From assembly GCA_007695285.1 (NCBI GenBank), contig REEC01000117.1, positions 62,001 through 126,000 of the forward strand: a DNA stretch of 64,000 nucleotides. Direction: 5' to 3'. Shown in pieces: positions 1 through 7,686 of the stretch. A model generated the notes under the pieces. It was given only the letters and a program-made list of their open reading frames with translations. It had not been told where the DNA came from and ran no database searches. This DNA comes from Spirochaetaceae bacterium. GTDB taxonomy: Bacteria; Spirochaetota; Spirochaetia; DSM-27196; PXBQ01. The translations under genes and the position numbers were made by a program. Each line of letters opens with the position of its first letter. Within the stretch, counting starts at the first letter, position 1.

Positions 1-147
1 GATCGGCATGACTCCCGGGAACGTCACCTCACCGGGCTGCGCGGCATCGTCGATGACGCGCGGAGCTTCCTTCGCACCACCCGCAAAAACGAGCGATGCG
101 GAGAGGATGAGCACCAGGAAAACGGACAATAGGATTCGTTTTCTCAT
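1..147 (-). CDS. N-terminus of an exported solute-binding protein (partial)
   Basis: The 49 visible codons start at ATG 147, with an AAGGAG ribosome site a few bases upstream, and run off the left edge. The product begins with two basic residues, a hydrophobic stretch, and then VFAGGAKEAP. This looks like a signal peptidase I site and resembles the start of many spirochaete ABC-transporter solute-binding proteins. There is no lipobox cysteine, so it is probably secreted to the periplasm rather than lipidated. The following text (PGEVTFPGVMPI) resembles the opening of family 1 extracellular solute-binding proteins, but too little is present to name a substrate. Upstream (148-308) I see no convincing promoter, only a small inverted repeat CCTAC/GTAGG at 256-271. 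Confidence 0.6.
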   Translation of the reverse strand, partial: MRKRILLSVFLVLILSASLVFAGGAKEAPRVIDDAAQPGEVTFPGVMPI

Positions 148-307
148 CAGATATCTCCTTTCAAACTATACATGGCTCCAGCCTAACACGGTGATACCGG
201 ATGTGACAATACTTTTTTTTTCGTTCGGGCTGTTGTTCTTTCGGCAAGGAATGTTCCTACATCAACGTAGGCCCAAATCGATAAAACGACATGAAGATAT
301 TGAACCG

Positions 308-356
308 GAAAAAAAGAGGGAACCGACAGCGTGAATGCGTCGATTCCCCTTTTCTT
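308..356 (-). terminator. Rho-independent terminator of the hydrogenase operon
   Basis: Read on the minus strand, an imperfect hairpin (GGGGAA..CGAC..GC pairing with GC..GTCG..TTCCC around a short loop) is followed by CTCTTTTTTT. It lies about 50 nt past the hydA stop codon and ends the hydC-hydA transcript before the solute-binding-protein gene. Confidence 0.65.
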
Positions 357-402
357 TTGTCTCGAGTTTCAACCGGGGCCGAAGCACCGGTACGCGGCGG
401 TG

Positions 403-2175
403 TTACCGCTGGTAGATCGGGCGCGCGGTATACGACGTATGCAGGTACTTGTGCGACACCTCGCTCAACGGTCCCTGCAGGAACTCGTCGTACAATGCTT
501 TCACGGCGGGGTTGTGGTGCGAGCACCGCAGCTTCGACGTATCGTCGTCGGCGTAGATACCTTTGATCCTCTTCCGGCGGATCTCGTCTGTCGCGCCGTA
601 CGGTTGGCCGCCGCCGCCGATGCAGCCGCCACGGCACGCCATTACTTCGATGAAGTGATACGGGAGCGGATCGCCGTTCTTCTCGGCCTCTTTGACTTTG
701 TTCAATACCGTTTCGACGTTACAGATCGAGTGAGCGACCGCGACGCGGACTTCGGTACCCTGTATATCGATCGCCGCTTCCTTGACGCCTTCGAGTCCGC
801 GCACCGCGGTAAACTCGATTTTATCCGCGTCGGCGCCGGTGACAAGGTAGTACGCGGTGCGGAGCGCGGCCTCCATTACGCCGCCGGACGCGCCAAAAAT
901 CGTGCCGGCACCGGTGTAGATCCCGAGCGCGGGGTCGGCTTCCTCATCGTCCAGGCTCAAAAAGTCGATTCCCGCCGACTTGATCATGCGCGCGAGTTCA
1001 CGGCTCGTGATCGAAACGTCGATGTCTTGCGTCCCCGACGAGAACATCTCTTTCGCGCGCGAGATCTCGTACTTCTTCGACGTGCACGGCATGACCGAGA
1101 CGTGGAAGATGTCTTTGGCGTCGATGCCTTTCTTCTGCGCGTAAAACGTGTTGACGAGCGCACCGAGCATCATCTGCGGCGACTTCGCGGTCGAAAAGTT
1201 CGGAATCATCTCCGAGTAGTACTTCTCCATGAAGTCGACCCAGGAAGGACAACACGACGTGATCAACGGCAACGGACCTTTCTTATGCACAAACCGCTCG
1301 AGAAACTCACTGCCCTCTTCCATAATCGTCAGGTCGGCGGCAAAGTTTGTGTCGAATACGGTCTCGAAGCCGAGTCGCCGGAGCGCCGCGTAGATCTTCC
1401 CGGTCACGACCGTGCCGGGGTCGAGTCCAAACGCCTCTCCGAGCGCGACGCGGACCGCGGGCGCGATCTGCACGACGCAGTGTTTTGTCGGGTCGCGAAG
1501 CGCGTCGAGCACCTTCCTGGTCTCGTCGTTCTCAAAGATCGCTCCGACCGGGCAGTGCGCCGAACACTGGCCACACTTGATACACGGGCTATCGTTCAAA
1601 AGGATGTCGCCCGCCGGAGCCATCCGCGTCTGATCACCACGCCCGATGAACTCGAGCGCCCAGACGTCCTGCATTTCTTGGCACACCTTGACGCACCGAC
1701 CGCACGCGACACATTTCTCGGGGTTCAAGACGATCGACGGCGTCGAGGTGTCCTCGGGCAACTCGCGGACTTTCTGCTCAAACGACACCTCACGGATCCC
1801 GAAGTCCGCCGCGAGCGTCTGCAGCTCGCAGTTTCCGTTGCGCGCACACCGCAAACAGTCGTTTGGGTGCGTCGAGAGGATCATTTGGATCACGGTTCGG
1901 CGGATCCCGTGCAGCTCCGAGTCGTGCGTGATGACCTTCATCCCATCGGTCACGTTTGTCGCGCACGCGCGCAGCATTTTCGGTGACCCTTCTATTTTTA
2001 CGACGCAGATTCCACACGCGGCCCACGCGGGGAGATCGGGATGGTAACACAAAACGGGAATCTTCACGCCGGCCTCGATCGCCGCCTTCTTGATCGATGT
2101 CCCTTCCGGGACGGTAACAGGTATTCCGTTTATCTCACACGTGACGGTCTTGACTTCCAAAGCTACGGTACTCAT
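403..2175 (-). CDS. hydA: [FeFe]-hydrogenase catalytic subunit HydA, NAD-linked (group A3-like)
   Basis: This is the catalytic subunit of a cytoplasmic multimeric [FeFe] hydrogenase that reduces protons or oxidises H2 using ferredoxin and NADH. At 590 aa it carries, in order: a plant-type [2Fe-2S] domain (C43, C54, C57, C71), a His/Cys [4Fe-4S] site (H103, C107, C110, C116), and two bacterial [4Fe-4S] clusters (C155-C165 and C198-C208). The H-cluster motifs follow: TSCCPSW (306-312), MPCTSKKYE (362-370) and MACRGGCIGGGGQP (from 512). All cluster ligands are present, so it should be active. The start has GAGGAG upstream, 17 nt after hydB. Together with HydB and HydC it forms the bifurcating-type trimer known from Thermotoga and others. 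Bifurcation itself is inferred from the subunit set. The maturases HydEFG are not in this window. Confidence 0.95.
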   Translation of the reverse strand: MSTVALEVKTVTCEINGIPVTVPEGTSIKKAAIEAGVKIPVLCYHPDLPAWAACGICVVKIEGSPKMLRACATNVTDGMKVITHDSELHGIRRTVIQMILSTHPNDCLRCARNGNCELQTLAADFGIREVSFEQKVRELPEDTSTPSIVLNPEKCVACGRCVKVCQEMQDVWALEFIGRGDQTRMAPAGDILLNDSPCIKCGQCSAHCPVGAIFENDETRKVLDALRDPTKHCVVQIAPAVRVALGEAFGLDPGTVVTGKIYAALRRLGFETVFDTNFAADLTIMEEGSEFLERFVHKKGPLPLITSCCPSWVDFMEKYYSEMIPNFSTAKSPQMMLGALVNTFYAQKKGIDAKDIFHVSVMPCTSKKYEISRAKEMFSSGTQDIDVSITSRELARMIKSAGIDFLSLDDEEADPALGIYTGAGTIFGASGGVMEAALRTAYYLVTGADADKIEFTAVRGLEGVKEAAIDIQGTEVRVAVAHSICNVETVLNKVKEAEKNGDPLPYHFIEVMACRGGCIGGGGQPYGATDEIRRKRIKGIYADDDTSKLRCSHHNPAVKALYDEFLQGPLSEVSHKYLHTSYTARPIYQR

Positions 2176-2192
2176 TTATTGGCTCCTCACGC

Positions 2193-3980
2193 CTATCGCC
2201 GTTCGACGGCGCCGAATTTACACACCGAGTAACACTCGCCGCACTTGATGCACTTGGGTTGATCTATCACGTGCGGTTGACGACGTTCGCCCGCGATGCA
2301 GTTGACGGGACAGTTGCGCGCGCAGAGCGTACATCCGATACATTTGTCCGGCAGAATGAAGAACGTAAGAAGATCCTTACACTTCCCCGCGGGACACTGC
2401 TTATCGTCGATGTGCGCCATGTACTCGTCCTTGAAGTACCGCAACGTCGAGAGAATCGGGTTCGGTGCGGTTTGTCCGAGCCCGCAGAGCGATGCCTTCT
2501 GCATCGCGAAACCGATCTCCTCCATTTTTGTGATGTCTTCTACCGTTCCGTTTCCGCGCGAGATCTTGTCCAGAATCGTGTGCAGCTTCCGTCCGCCGAT
2601 TCGACACGGAGCGCACTTCCCGCACGACTCCTCGACGGTGAACTCGAGGTAGAACTTCGCGACGTCGACCATGCAGTCGTCTTCGTCCATCACGATCATA
2701 CCACCCGAACCCATGATCGAACCGAGCTCACGAAGATGCTCGAAGTCGATCGCCACATCGATGTACTCAGCGGTAATGACACCACCGGACGGGCCACCGG
2801 TCTGAACACCTTTGAACGCCTTTCCGTCGGGAATCCCGCCTCCGATGTTGTAAATAATGTCGCGGAGGGGAGTACCCATCGGAACCTCGACGAGACCGGA
2901 GTTGTTGATCTTTCCGGTCAGCGCGAATACTTTTGTGCCCTTCGACTTGTCGGTTCCGATCTTCCCGAACCACTCGCCGCCACGCGTAATGATCACCGGC
3001 ACGTTTGCCCACGTCTCGACGTTGTTGATTACGGTCGGCTTATTCCAGAGCCCTTTCTCCGAGGGGAACGGCGGCCGTGGTTTCGGCATTCCGCGTTCGC
3101 CTTCGATCGACGCGAGCAGCGCGGTCTCTTCGCCGCACACAAACGCGCCCGCACCGAGTCGAATCTCGATATCGAACGAGAACTCGGTACCGAGGATGTT
3201 GTCGCCGAGAAGCCCAAGCTCTTTTGCCTGCTTGATCGCGGTCTCGAGCCGGCCGATCGCCAGAGGGTACTCGGCACGAATATAAATGAAGCCATGGTCG
3301 GATCCGATCGTGTAGCCCGCGATCGCCATCGCCTCGAGAACCGAGTGCGGATCACCCTCGAGGATACTCCGGTCCATATACGCACCGGGGTCGCCCTCGT
3401 CGGCGTTGCACACGACGTACTTCTTGTCACCGGGAACTTTGCGCGTCGCGTCCCACTTCAGGTGCGTCGGGTATCCTGCACCGCCGCGGCCGCGCAGCCC
3501 GGACGTTTTGAGCTCCGCGATCACGTCCTCGGGCGACATCTCGAACAAGACTTTTTCGAGCGCCGCGTACCCGTCACGCGCGATATACTCCTCGATGTTC
3601 TCCGGGTCGATCGAGCCGCAATTCCGCAACACGACGCGGACCTGCTTCTGGTAGAACTGAATGTCGTCGATCCGCGCGTGCTCTTTACTCTCCGCGGACT
3701 TGTACAGAAGCCTCTCGACCGGACGTCCCTTGATAATGTGCTCACGGATCAACTCGGACGCGTCGTCGGGCGTCACGTTCACGTAAAACGCTTCTTCGGG
3801 AAGGATCTTGACGATCGGCCCTTGTTCGCAGAACCCGAAACAACCCGTCTTGACTATCTGAACGTCGTCGTGCAGATGGTTATGCTCGGCCTCGTGCACG
3901 AGCGCGCGGTAGATCTCCTCGGCTTTGTTGGACATACACCCGGTTCCGCCGCACACCAGGATAAAATTCTTGAACGCCAT
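2193..3980 (-). CDS. hydB: Hydrogenase NADH/FMN subunit HydB (NuoF-like)
   Basis: This 595-aa protein is the flavin subunit where NAD(H) binds and electrons are split between NAD+ and ferredoxin. An N-terminal thioredoxin-like [2Fe-2S] domain has C10, C15, C47 and C51. A NuoF core follows, with the FMN/NADH glycine-rich stretches GLRGRGGAGYPT and GAGAFVCGEETAL, and then the [4Fe-4S] ligands ESCGKCAPCRIG. The C-terminus adds two ferredoxin-type clusters (CIGCTLCARNCP and CIKCGECYSVC), which distinguish HydB from complex I NuoF. It starts at ATG with GGGAGAATCG upstream and is flanked by the cysteine-free homologue (43 nt upstream) and hydA (17 nt downstream). Confidence 0.95.
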   Translation of the reverse strand: MAFKNFILVCGGTGCMSNKAEEIYRALVHEAEHNHLHDDVQIVKTGCFGFCEQGPIVKILPEEAFYVNVTPDDASELIREHIIKGRPVERLLYKSAESKEHARIDDIQFYQKQVRVVLRNCGSIDPENIEEYIARDGYAALEKVLFEMSPEDVIAELKTSGLRGRGGAGYPTHLKWDATRKVPGDKKYVVCNADEGDPGAYMDRSILEGDPHSVLEAMAIAGYTIGSDHGFIYIRAEYPLAIGRLETAIKQAKELGLLGDNILGTEFSFDIEIRLGAGAFVCGEETALLASIEGERGMPKPRPPFPSEKGLWNKPTVINNVETWANVPVIITRGGEWFGKIGTDKSKGTKVFALTGKINNSGLVEVPMGTPLRDIIYNIGGGIPDGKAFKGVQTGGPSGGVITAEYIDVAIDFEHLRELGSIMGSGGMIVMDEDDCMVDVAKFYLEFTVEESCGKCAPCRIGGRKLHTILDKISRGNGTVEDITKMEEIGFAMQKASLCGLGQTAPNPILSTLRYFKDEYMAHIDDKQCPAGKCKDLLTFFILPDKCIGCTLCARNCPVNCIAGERRQPHVIDQPKCIKCGECYSVCKFGAVERR

Positions 3981-4023
3981 TCGATTCTCCCATTTCGAAC
4001 CGTTTGCAGCACGGCCCGGTTGT

Positions 4024-4419
4024 TTATTGTTTCTCGACGATGTCCGCGGCCGGGCGATCGTAGATGTGCTCGTCGACCAGCGTCTTTCCCAGAATGTGCT
4101 CGCGGATGATCCGTCGCGCGATTTCGCCGGTCACCTTGCCGTAAATCACGTGCGGCATTCCGCCCATCTTCACCTCGACGGTCGGTTCCGCGTGGTCCAA
4201 CCCGAGGCTTCCGGTCTGCCTCACCGAAACGTTCCGCAGGTCGTGCTGTTGCAGCTCGTCGATAAACGCGTCGAGCGTTTGTTTCGCGCCCGCGGCGATT
4301 CCGCTGGTACCCATGCCGACGATGATCTGTATGTTTTTTGTGTCGGGATCGCGCATGTCGAGGTCACGCCGTTTCGACTCCCGAAGTTTCCTCAAATCAT
4401 CAAGCGTCATCTTTGCCAT
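4024..4419 (-). CDS. Thioredoxin-like ferredoxin homologue without cysteines
   Basis: This 131-aa protein has the shape of the small thioredoxin-like [2Fe-2S] ferredoxins found in hydrogenase operons (HndB/HydD-type: VGMGT-x-GIAAG near residue 34, then TG-x-x-GL-x, then PTVEV and VIYGKVT). All four expected cluster cysteines are absent: the first motif reads GTSGIAAG and the second TGSLGLD, and the whole protein has no cysteine. It therefore cannot hold the usual cluster and may be a structural or regulatory subunit. It lies between the orphan ATPase and hydB with short gaps and has a GGGG ribosome site. The fold is recognised from motifs; the role is unknown. Confidence 0.8.
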   Translation of the reverse strand: MAKMTLDDLRKLRESKRRDLDMRDPDTKNIQIIVGMGTSGIAAGAKQTLDAFIDELQQHDLRNVSVRQTGSLGLDHAEPTVEVKMGGMPHVIYGKVTGEIARRIIREHILGKTLVDEHIYDRPAADIVEKQ

Positions 4420-4470
4420 TTCATCCCCTTTGCATACATGCGCATGCTCATCGTTCCTGTCGTGTCGTGT

Positions 4471-5025
4471 TCAATCGAGTCCGGGAGAAACACCGGACTC
4501 GAGACTCTCCAAAAATTGCCCGAGCATCACCACCGATTCGAGACTCTCGAGCTCACCGAGAGCGTCGATCAGCTCCGAACGCGAGACCACGTACGTCGCA
4601 CCGTCACGCCGAGTTCGCCGTATCACGGCCTCGTACGGTCGATCGAAGCACATCAGGCTGCGTACGGTCCGAGCGACATCTCCGATCGGCGGCGTGTCGA
4701 GGTTTCGGGCGTCAAGAACGAACGACACCGTGGTACCGAACCCCAGCCGACTCGACAGTACGAACTCGCCGCCGGTTTGATCAGCGGTCTGTTTGACAAA
4801 CGGTAACCCGAGCCCAACGCGGCGTCCGGGGTGTTTCTCACCGTCGGTATAGAACGGATCAAGTACCTTCTGCTGCGTTTCGGCGGTCATGCCCGGACCG
4901 TCGTCGGTCACCGTTACGGCGATCGTGTCGGGCGACTCGATTATCTCGACCGATATCGTCGATGCTCCGGCTTCTACGGAGTTCTGAAACACGTCGAGGA
5001 TGTAGTCGCAGACCGTGTAATGCAC
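4471..5025 (-). CDS. Orphan GHKL-type ATPase in the hydrogenase operon
   Basis: This 184-aa protein starts at GTG 5025, 21 nt after hydC. It is almost entirely a histidine-kinase-type ATP-binding domain: N-box DVFQNSVEAGA at residues 12-22, G1 box DDGPGM, and G2 box GLGLPF. There is no dimerisation/phospho-acceptor histidine domain and no sensor domain, so it is not a classical kinase. A C-terminal tail of about 75 aa is of unknown fold. Proteins of this kind sit between the hydC-like and hydB-like genes in other anaerobes' NAD-linked [FeFe] hydrogenase operons. By analogy with anti-sigma or switch kinases it could phosphorylate a partner protein, but this is inference. Confidence 0.8.
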   Translation of the reverse strand: MHYTVCDYILDVFQNSVEAGASTISVEIIESPDTIAVTVTDDGPGMTAETQQKVLDPFYTDGEKHPGRRVGLGLPFVKQTADQTGGEFVLSSRLGFGTTVSFVLDARNLDTPPIGDVARTVRSLMCFDRPYEAVIRRTRRDGATYVVSRSELIDALGELESLESVVMLGQFLESLESGVSPGLD

Positions 5026-5046
5026 CGTTCCGGCTCGTCCCGCCGT

Positions 5047-5532
5047 CTACGCGTCGCGGTGCTTCGCGACGATACCCGCCAACTCTTTCTTGTTCACTTT
5101 GCCGTATACTTCGCCGTTCACCGTCAAGACAGGCGCGAGCCCGCAACATCCCACGCAACGCACAGATTCCAGCGAGAACTCGCCATCCTCGGTCACCGAG
5201 TTGACGCCGATTCCGAGAAGTTGCTCGATCTCGGCGATCAGGTCGCCGGCGCCCTTGAGGTAACACGCGGTGCCCATACACACCGACATCTGATTGCGGC
5301 CGGGTTTGCTCAGCTTGAAGTAGTGGTAGAACGTAATCACGCCGTAGATTCGCGCCAGAGGAACGTCCATGTATCGCGCCAAAGCAAGGGCGGCTTCCCG
5401 CGGTACGTATCCGTACACACCCTGCATCTTGTGAAGGATCATGATCAAGTTGCCCGGCCTATCCCGCCACTCATCGACAAACTCGATGAGCTCGGCGGGC
5501 AACTCCGACCGTGCGTCAGTCGCTACCGACAT
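5047..5532 (-). CDS. hydC: Hydrogenase subunit HydC (NuoE-like [2Fe-2S] protein)
   Basis: This 161-aa thioredoxin-like [2Fe-2S] subunit passes electrons between HydB and the rest of the hydrogenase. The cluster ligands are C85 and C90 (CMGTAC) and C126 and C130 (CVGCCGLAP). The helical N-terminal region (LHKMQGVYGYVP and YGVITFYHYF) is typical of NuoE/HydC. It is the first gene of the operon, with AGGAG before ATG 5532 and a sigma70-type promoter at 5575-5603. The divergent neighbour is rex, which makes NADH-responsive control likely. Confidence 0.93.
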   Translation of the reverse strand: MSVATDARSELPAELIEFVDEWRDRPGNLIMILHKMQGVYGYVPREAALALARYMDVPLARIYGVITFYHYFKLSKPGRNQMSVCMGTACYLKGAGDLIAEIEQLLGIGVNSVTEDGEFSLESVRCVGCCGLAPVLTVNGEVYGKVNKKELAGIVAKHRDA

Positions 5533-5574
5533 TCAGTACTCCTGTGATAATGGTCTCTTGTGGATTTCAATCGG

Positions 5575-5603
5575 AGTGTATCGTGTTTAAAAAAAACATT
5601 CAA
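5575..5603 (-). promoter_or_regulatory. Promoter of the hydC-hydA operon
   Basis: On the minus strand TTGAAT (5603-5598) and TACACT (5580-5575) are separated by 17 nt. Transcription would start about 35 nt before hydC. The spacer contains the palindrome TGTTTAAAAAAAACA, where a repressor would block polymerase. Confidence 0.6.
5584..5598. promoter_or_regulatory. Candidate Rex operator
   Basis: TGTTT and AAACA form a perfect inverted repeat around five A residues, inside the hydC promoter and between hydC and rex. Known Rex sites are TTGTTAA-type inverted repeats of about 18 bp. This one shares the A/T-rich TGTT..AACA logic but is odd in length, so assignment to Rex rests mainly on location. 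A further pair TTCAAC (5599-5604) / GTTGAA (5623-5628) lies alongside. Confidence 0.4.
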
Positions 5604-5636
5604 CTACGCCTGCAAAGTTGCGGTTGAATTTTTTAG

Positions 5637-5665
5637 TTGAACCTATATCTTTTTAATGATACAAT
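5637..5665 (+). promoter_or_regulatory. Promoter of the rex operon
   Basis: TTGAAC (5637-5642) and TACAAT (5660-5665) are separated by exactly 17 nt, a near-consensus sigma70 promoter. The predicted start near 5672 gives a leader of about 44 nt before rex. Confidence 0.65.
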
Positions 5666-5715
5666 CTGCTTAATATTGCGATTCATGTATTTTATTTGTA
5701 TTTTGGTAGGGTACT

Positions 5716-6435
5716 ATGGAAGAGCCACGTGACCCCAAAGGCAATTCTTTGAATCGAGCGACGATACTTCGCCTTGCGCGGTACCTGCGAGTACTCCACA
5801 AACTCAAAGGACTCGGTTTTGTGAAGGTTTTCTCGAACAATCTCGGCGACTCGGTCGGAGTGACGCCGGCGGTGGTCCGTAAAGACTTCTCGCTTCTGGC
5901 GATCGGTGGCAACAAACGTGGCGGCTACACCGTCGACGTGTTGATCGAACGGCTCGAGGCGATTCTGGGGAAAGAGGAGAGTCACGACGTCGTCGTCGTC
6001 GGATGCGGACGAATCGGTTCAGCGCTTCTGGAGTACAGCGAGTTTACGCGCGACGGGATTCGCGTCGTCGCGGGACTCGATGCGGATCCCGACAAAGTGT
6101 CACCGGACGCCCGTATCCCGATCTACCCCATCGATCAACTGGCCGAAGTGGCGGAGAGACACGGCGTGACCGTCGGGATCGTCACGGTACCCGATGCGGC
6201 CGCGTTGCAGGTGTTTCGCGCGATGCTCGACGCCGGCATCCGCGGCTTTTTGAACTTCACGGCGGTCGAGCTCAAGTGCCAGTCGGTGTGCGACTTCGAC
6301 TCATGCGCCACACGGTGCGTCGTGCAGAACGTGAATATCGGGCTCGAGATAGAGAACCTGTTTTATCTCTTGAAAATGAACCCAAAATCCGAGCTCGCCG
6401 GCACGCCTGAGACGTCGGCCGTCCCGCGCGCATGA
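5716..6435 (+). CDS. rex: Redox-sensing transcriptional repressor Rex
   Basis: This 239-aa DNA-binding repressor releases its operators when the NADH/NAD+ ratio rises. The N-terminal winged helix spans about residues 12-80 and includes the conserved SVGVTPAVVRKDFS stretch. A Rossmann NAD(H)-binding domain follows, with VVGCGRIGSAL at about residues 95-105, and the conserved NFTAVEL near the dimer interface. It starts at ATG 5716 after GGTAGGG. It is divergent from the hydrogenase operon, sharing a 183-bp intergenic region, and overlaps the next gene by ATGA. The direct target is probably hydC-hydA, possibly with autoregulation. Confidence 0.93.
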   Translation: MEEPRDPKGNSLNRATILRLARYLRVLHKLKGLGFVKVFSNNLGDSVGVTPAVVRKDFSLLAIGGNKRGGYTVDVLIERLEAILGKEESHDVVVVGCGRIGSALLEYSEFTRDGIRVVAGLDADPDKVSPDARIPIYPIDQLAEVAERHGVTVGIVTVPDAAALQVFRAMLDAGIRGFLNFTAVELKCQSVCDFDSCATRCVVQNVNIGLEIENLFYLLKMNPKSELAGTPETSAVPRA

Positions 6436-7367
6436 ACCCGATACCGATCAACGCGGACGATCCACCTCCGTTCGTGCTCGAGCTAATTTACCGTCTGAAA
6501 ATCAAGGACGTCATGACGTCGAATCTCATCACTGCTTCGAAGACCGATACTCTGCGTTCGGTTCAAGTGACGATGAAAGAAAACTCGATCACGGGGATCC
6601 CAGTGACAGCCGGGAAGCGACTTCTCGGAATCGTGAGCATGGACGACATCATCCAGGCGCTCGACGCAGGATACATCGAAGAGAAGATCGAGCAGCACAT
6701 GACAAAAAACCTGATCGTTCTCGAAGACGACATGCCGCTTTCGTTCGGGATCTCGTACATGGAAAAGTACGACTTCGGCCGCTTCCCCGTACTGAATAAA
6801 TCCAAGGAACTCGTCGGCATCATCACGAGTCGGGACGTGATCGTCGCGCTTCTGATCGAGATCAACAAAGAGATCGAAAAACTCGAGCAATCCGCTCAGA
6901 ACGATCGACCGCCGGAGACCGGCGGACAGGTCTCACGGGCTTACCGAGTCAGACGGTTCGATTTCGAGACCGCGGGAAAGGCGTCGGCTGAGATCAAAAA
7001 AACCGCGAAGGACCGCGGAATGCCCCCGGCCGACGCACGACGAGTCGCGGTCGCGGCGTACGAACTCGAGATGAACCAGGTCCTCCACTCGAACGGAGGC
7101 ACAATCACATTTACGGTATCAGGAGACCGCTTGACGATCGTCGCCGCGGACACGGGGCCCGGCATCGAGAACGTCGACGCAGCGCTCGAAGAAGGATTTT
7201 CGACCGCAACCGACTGGATTCGTTCGTTAGGATTCGGCGCGGGCATGGGCCTGCCGAACGCGCGCAGGGTATCGGATGAGTTTTCCGTCTCATCGAGCGC
7301 GGCAGGAACGACCGTCACGAGTATTTTTCATTTTCCAAGCCCGGAGGGTACACATGAAACTGAGTGA
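6432..7367 (+). CDS. CBS-pair protein fused to an anti-sigma-type ATPase domain
   Basis: This 311-aa protein overlaps rex by 4 nt. Residues about 22-150 are two CBS motifs (KDVMTSNLITA... and QHMTKNLIVLE...), a module that usually binds adenine nucleotides or SAM. Residues about 168-300 are a GHKL ATPase of the anti-sigma-factor/serine-kinase type, with an N-box around AAYELEMNQVLHSNGG, DTGPGI, and a G2 loop near GAGMGLPN. There is no membrane segment and no phospho-acceptor histidine. The architecture suggests a kinase or switch protein controlled by adenylate charge. It is the second orphan ATPase linked to this hydrogenase locus. Targets are unknown. Confidence 0.8.
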   Translation: MNPIPINADDPPPFVLELIYRLKIKDVMTSNLITASKTDTLRSVQVTMKENSITGIPVTAGKRLLGIVSMDDIIQALDAGYIEEKIEQHMTKNLIVLEDDMPLSFGISYMEKYDFGRFPVLNKSKELVGIITSRDVIVALLIEINKEIEKLEQSAQNDRPPETGGQVSRAYRVRRFDFETAGKASAEIKKTAKDRGMPPADARRVAVAAYELEMNQVLHSNGGTITFTVSGDRLTIVAADTGPGIENVDAALEEGFSTATDWIRSLGFGAGMGLPNARRVSDEFSVSSSAAGTTVTSIFHFPSPEGTHETE

Positions 7368-7686
7368 GATCATCGAAGCGTGTAAATTTACCGCGGTACA
7401 CGACGAATACGACGACCATGACGTCGGTGACGCGTATACGTCCGACCTTCTGAGCGACGTCATGGCGCACGCGCCGGACGGGTCGGCTCTGATCACGATC
7501 CAGGCGCACAAGAACACCGTCGCGGTCGCGGCTCTCGCGGGTGTCGTCGCGATCGTCATCTGCAACGAGCGACCGATCCCGGACGATATGATCGTCGCGG
7601 CACGAGACGAGAGGATAGCGCTCTTGACGACCGGAGAGAACCAATACACGGTGTCGGGTCGAATCTACACGCTGCTCGCGGAATGA
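7354..7686 (+). CDS. DRTGG-domain protein
   Basis: This 110-aa protein starts at ATG 7354, preceded by GGAGGG, and overlaps the upstream gene by 14 nt. It is a stand-alone DRTGG-like domain: a MKLSEIIEA start, a YTSDLLSDVMAHA motif, then ALITIQAH and a hydrophobic VAVAALAGVVAIVICN strand-turn region. DRTGG domains occur with CBS domains and in phosphotransacetylase-type proteins; their ligand is not firmly known. Position between the CBS/ATPase and PHP genes, with overlapping starts, points to one translation-coupled unit. Confidence 0.75.
   Translation: MKLSEIIEACKFTAVHDEYDDHDVGDAYTSDLLSDVMAHAPDGSALITIQAHKNTVAVAALAGVVAIVICNERPIPDDMIVAARDERIALLTTGENQYTVSGRIYTLLAE

Noticed and set aside
331-1986. 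A 551-codon open frame on the plus strand, antisense to hydA (and a similar 616-codon one at 2259-4109 over hydB)
   Set aside because: Codon bias in this GC-rich genome opens the opposite strand; the sequences have no recognisable domain, are rich in R and V in a shadow-like way, and lie over unmistakable hydrogenase genes.
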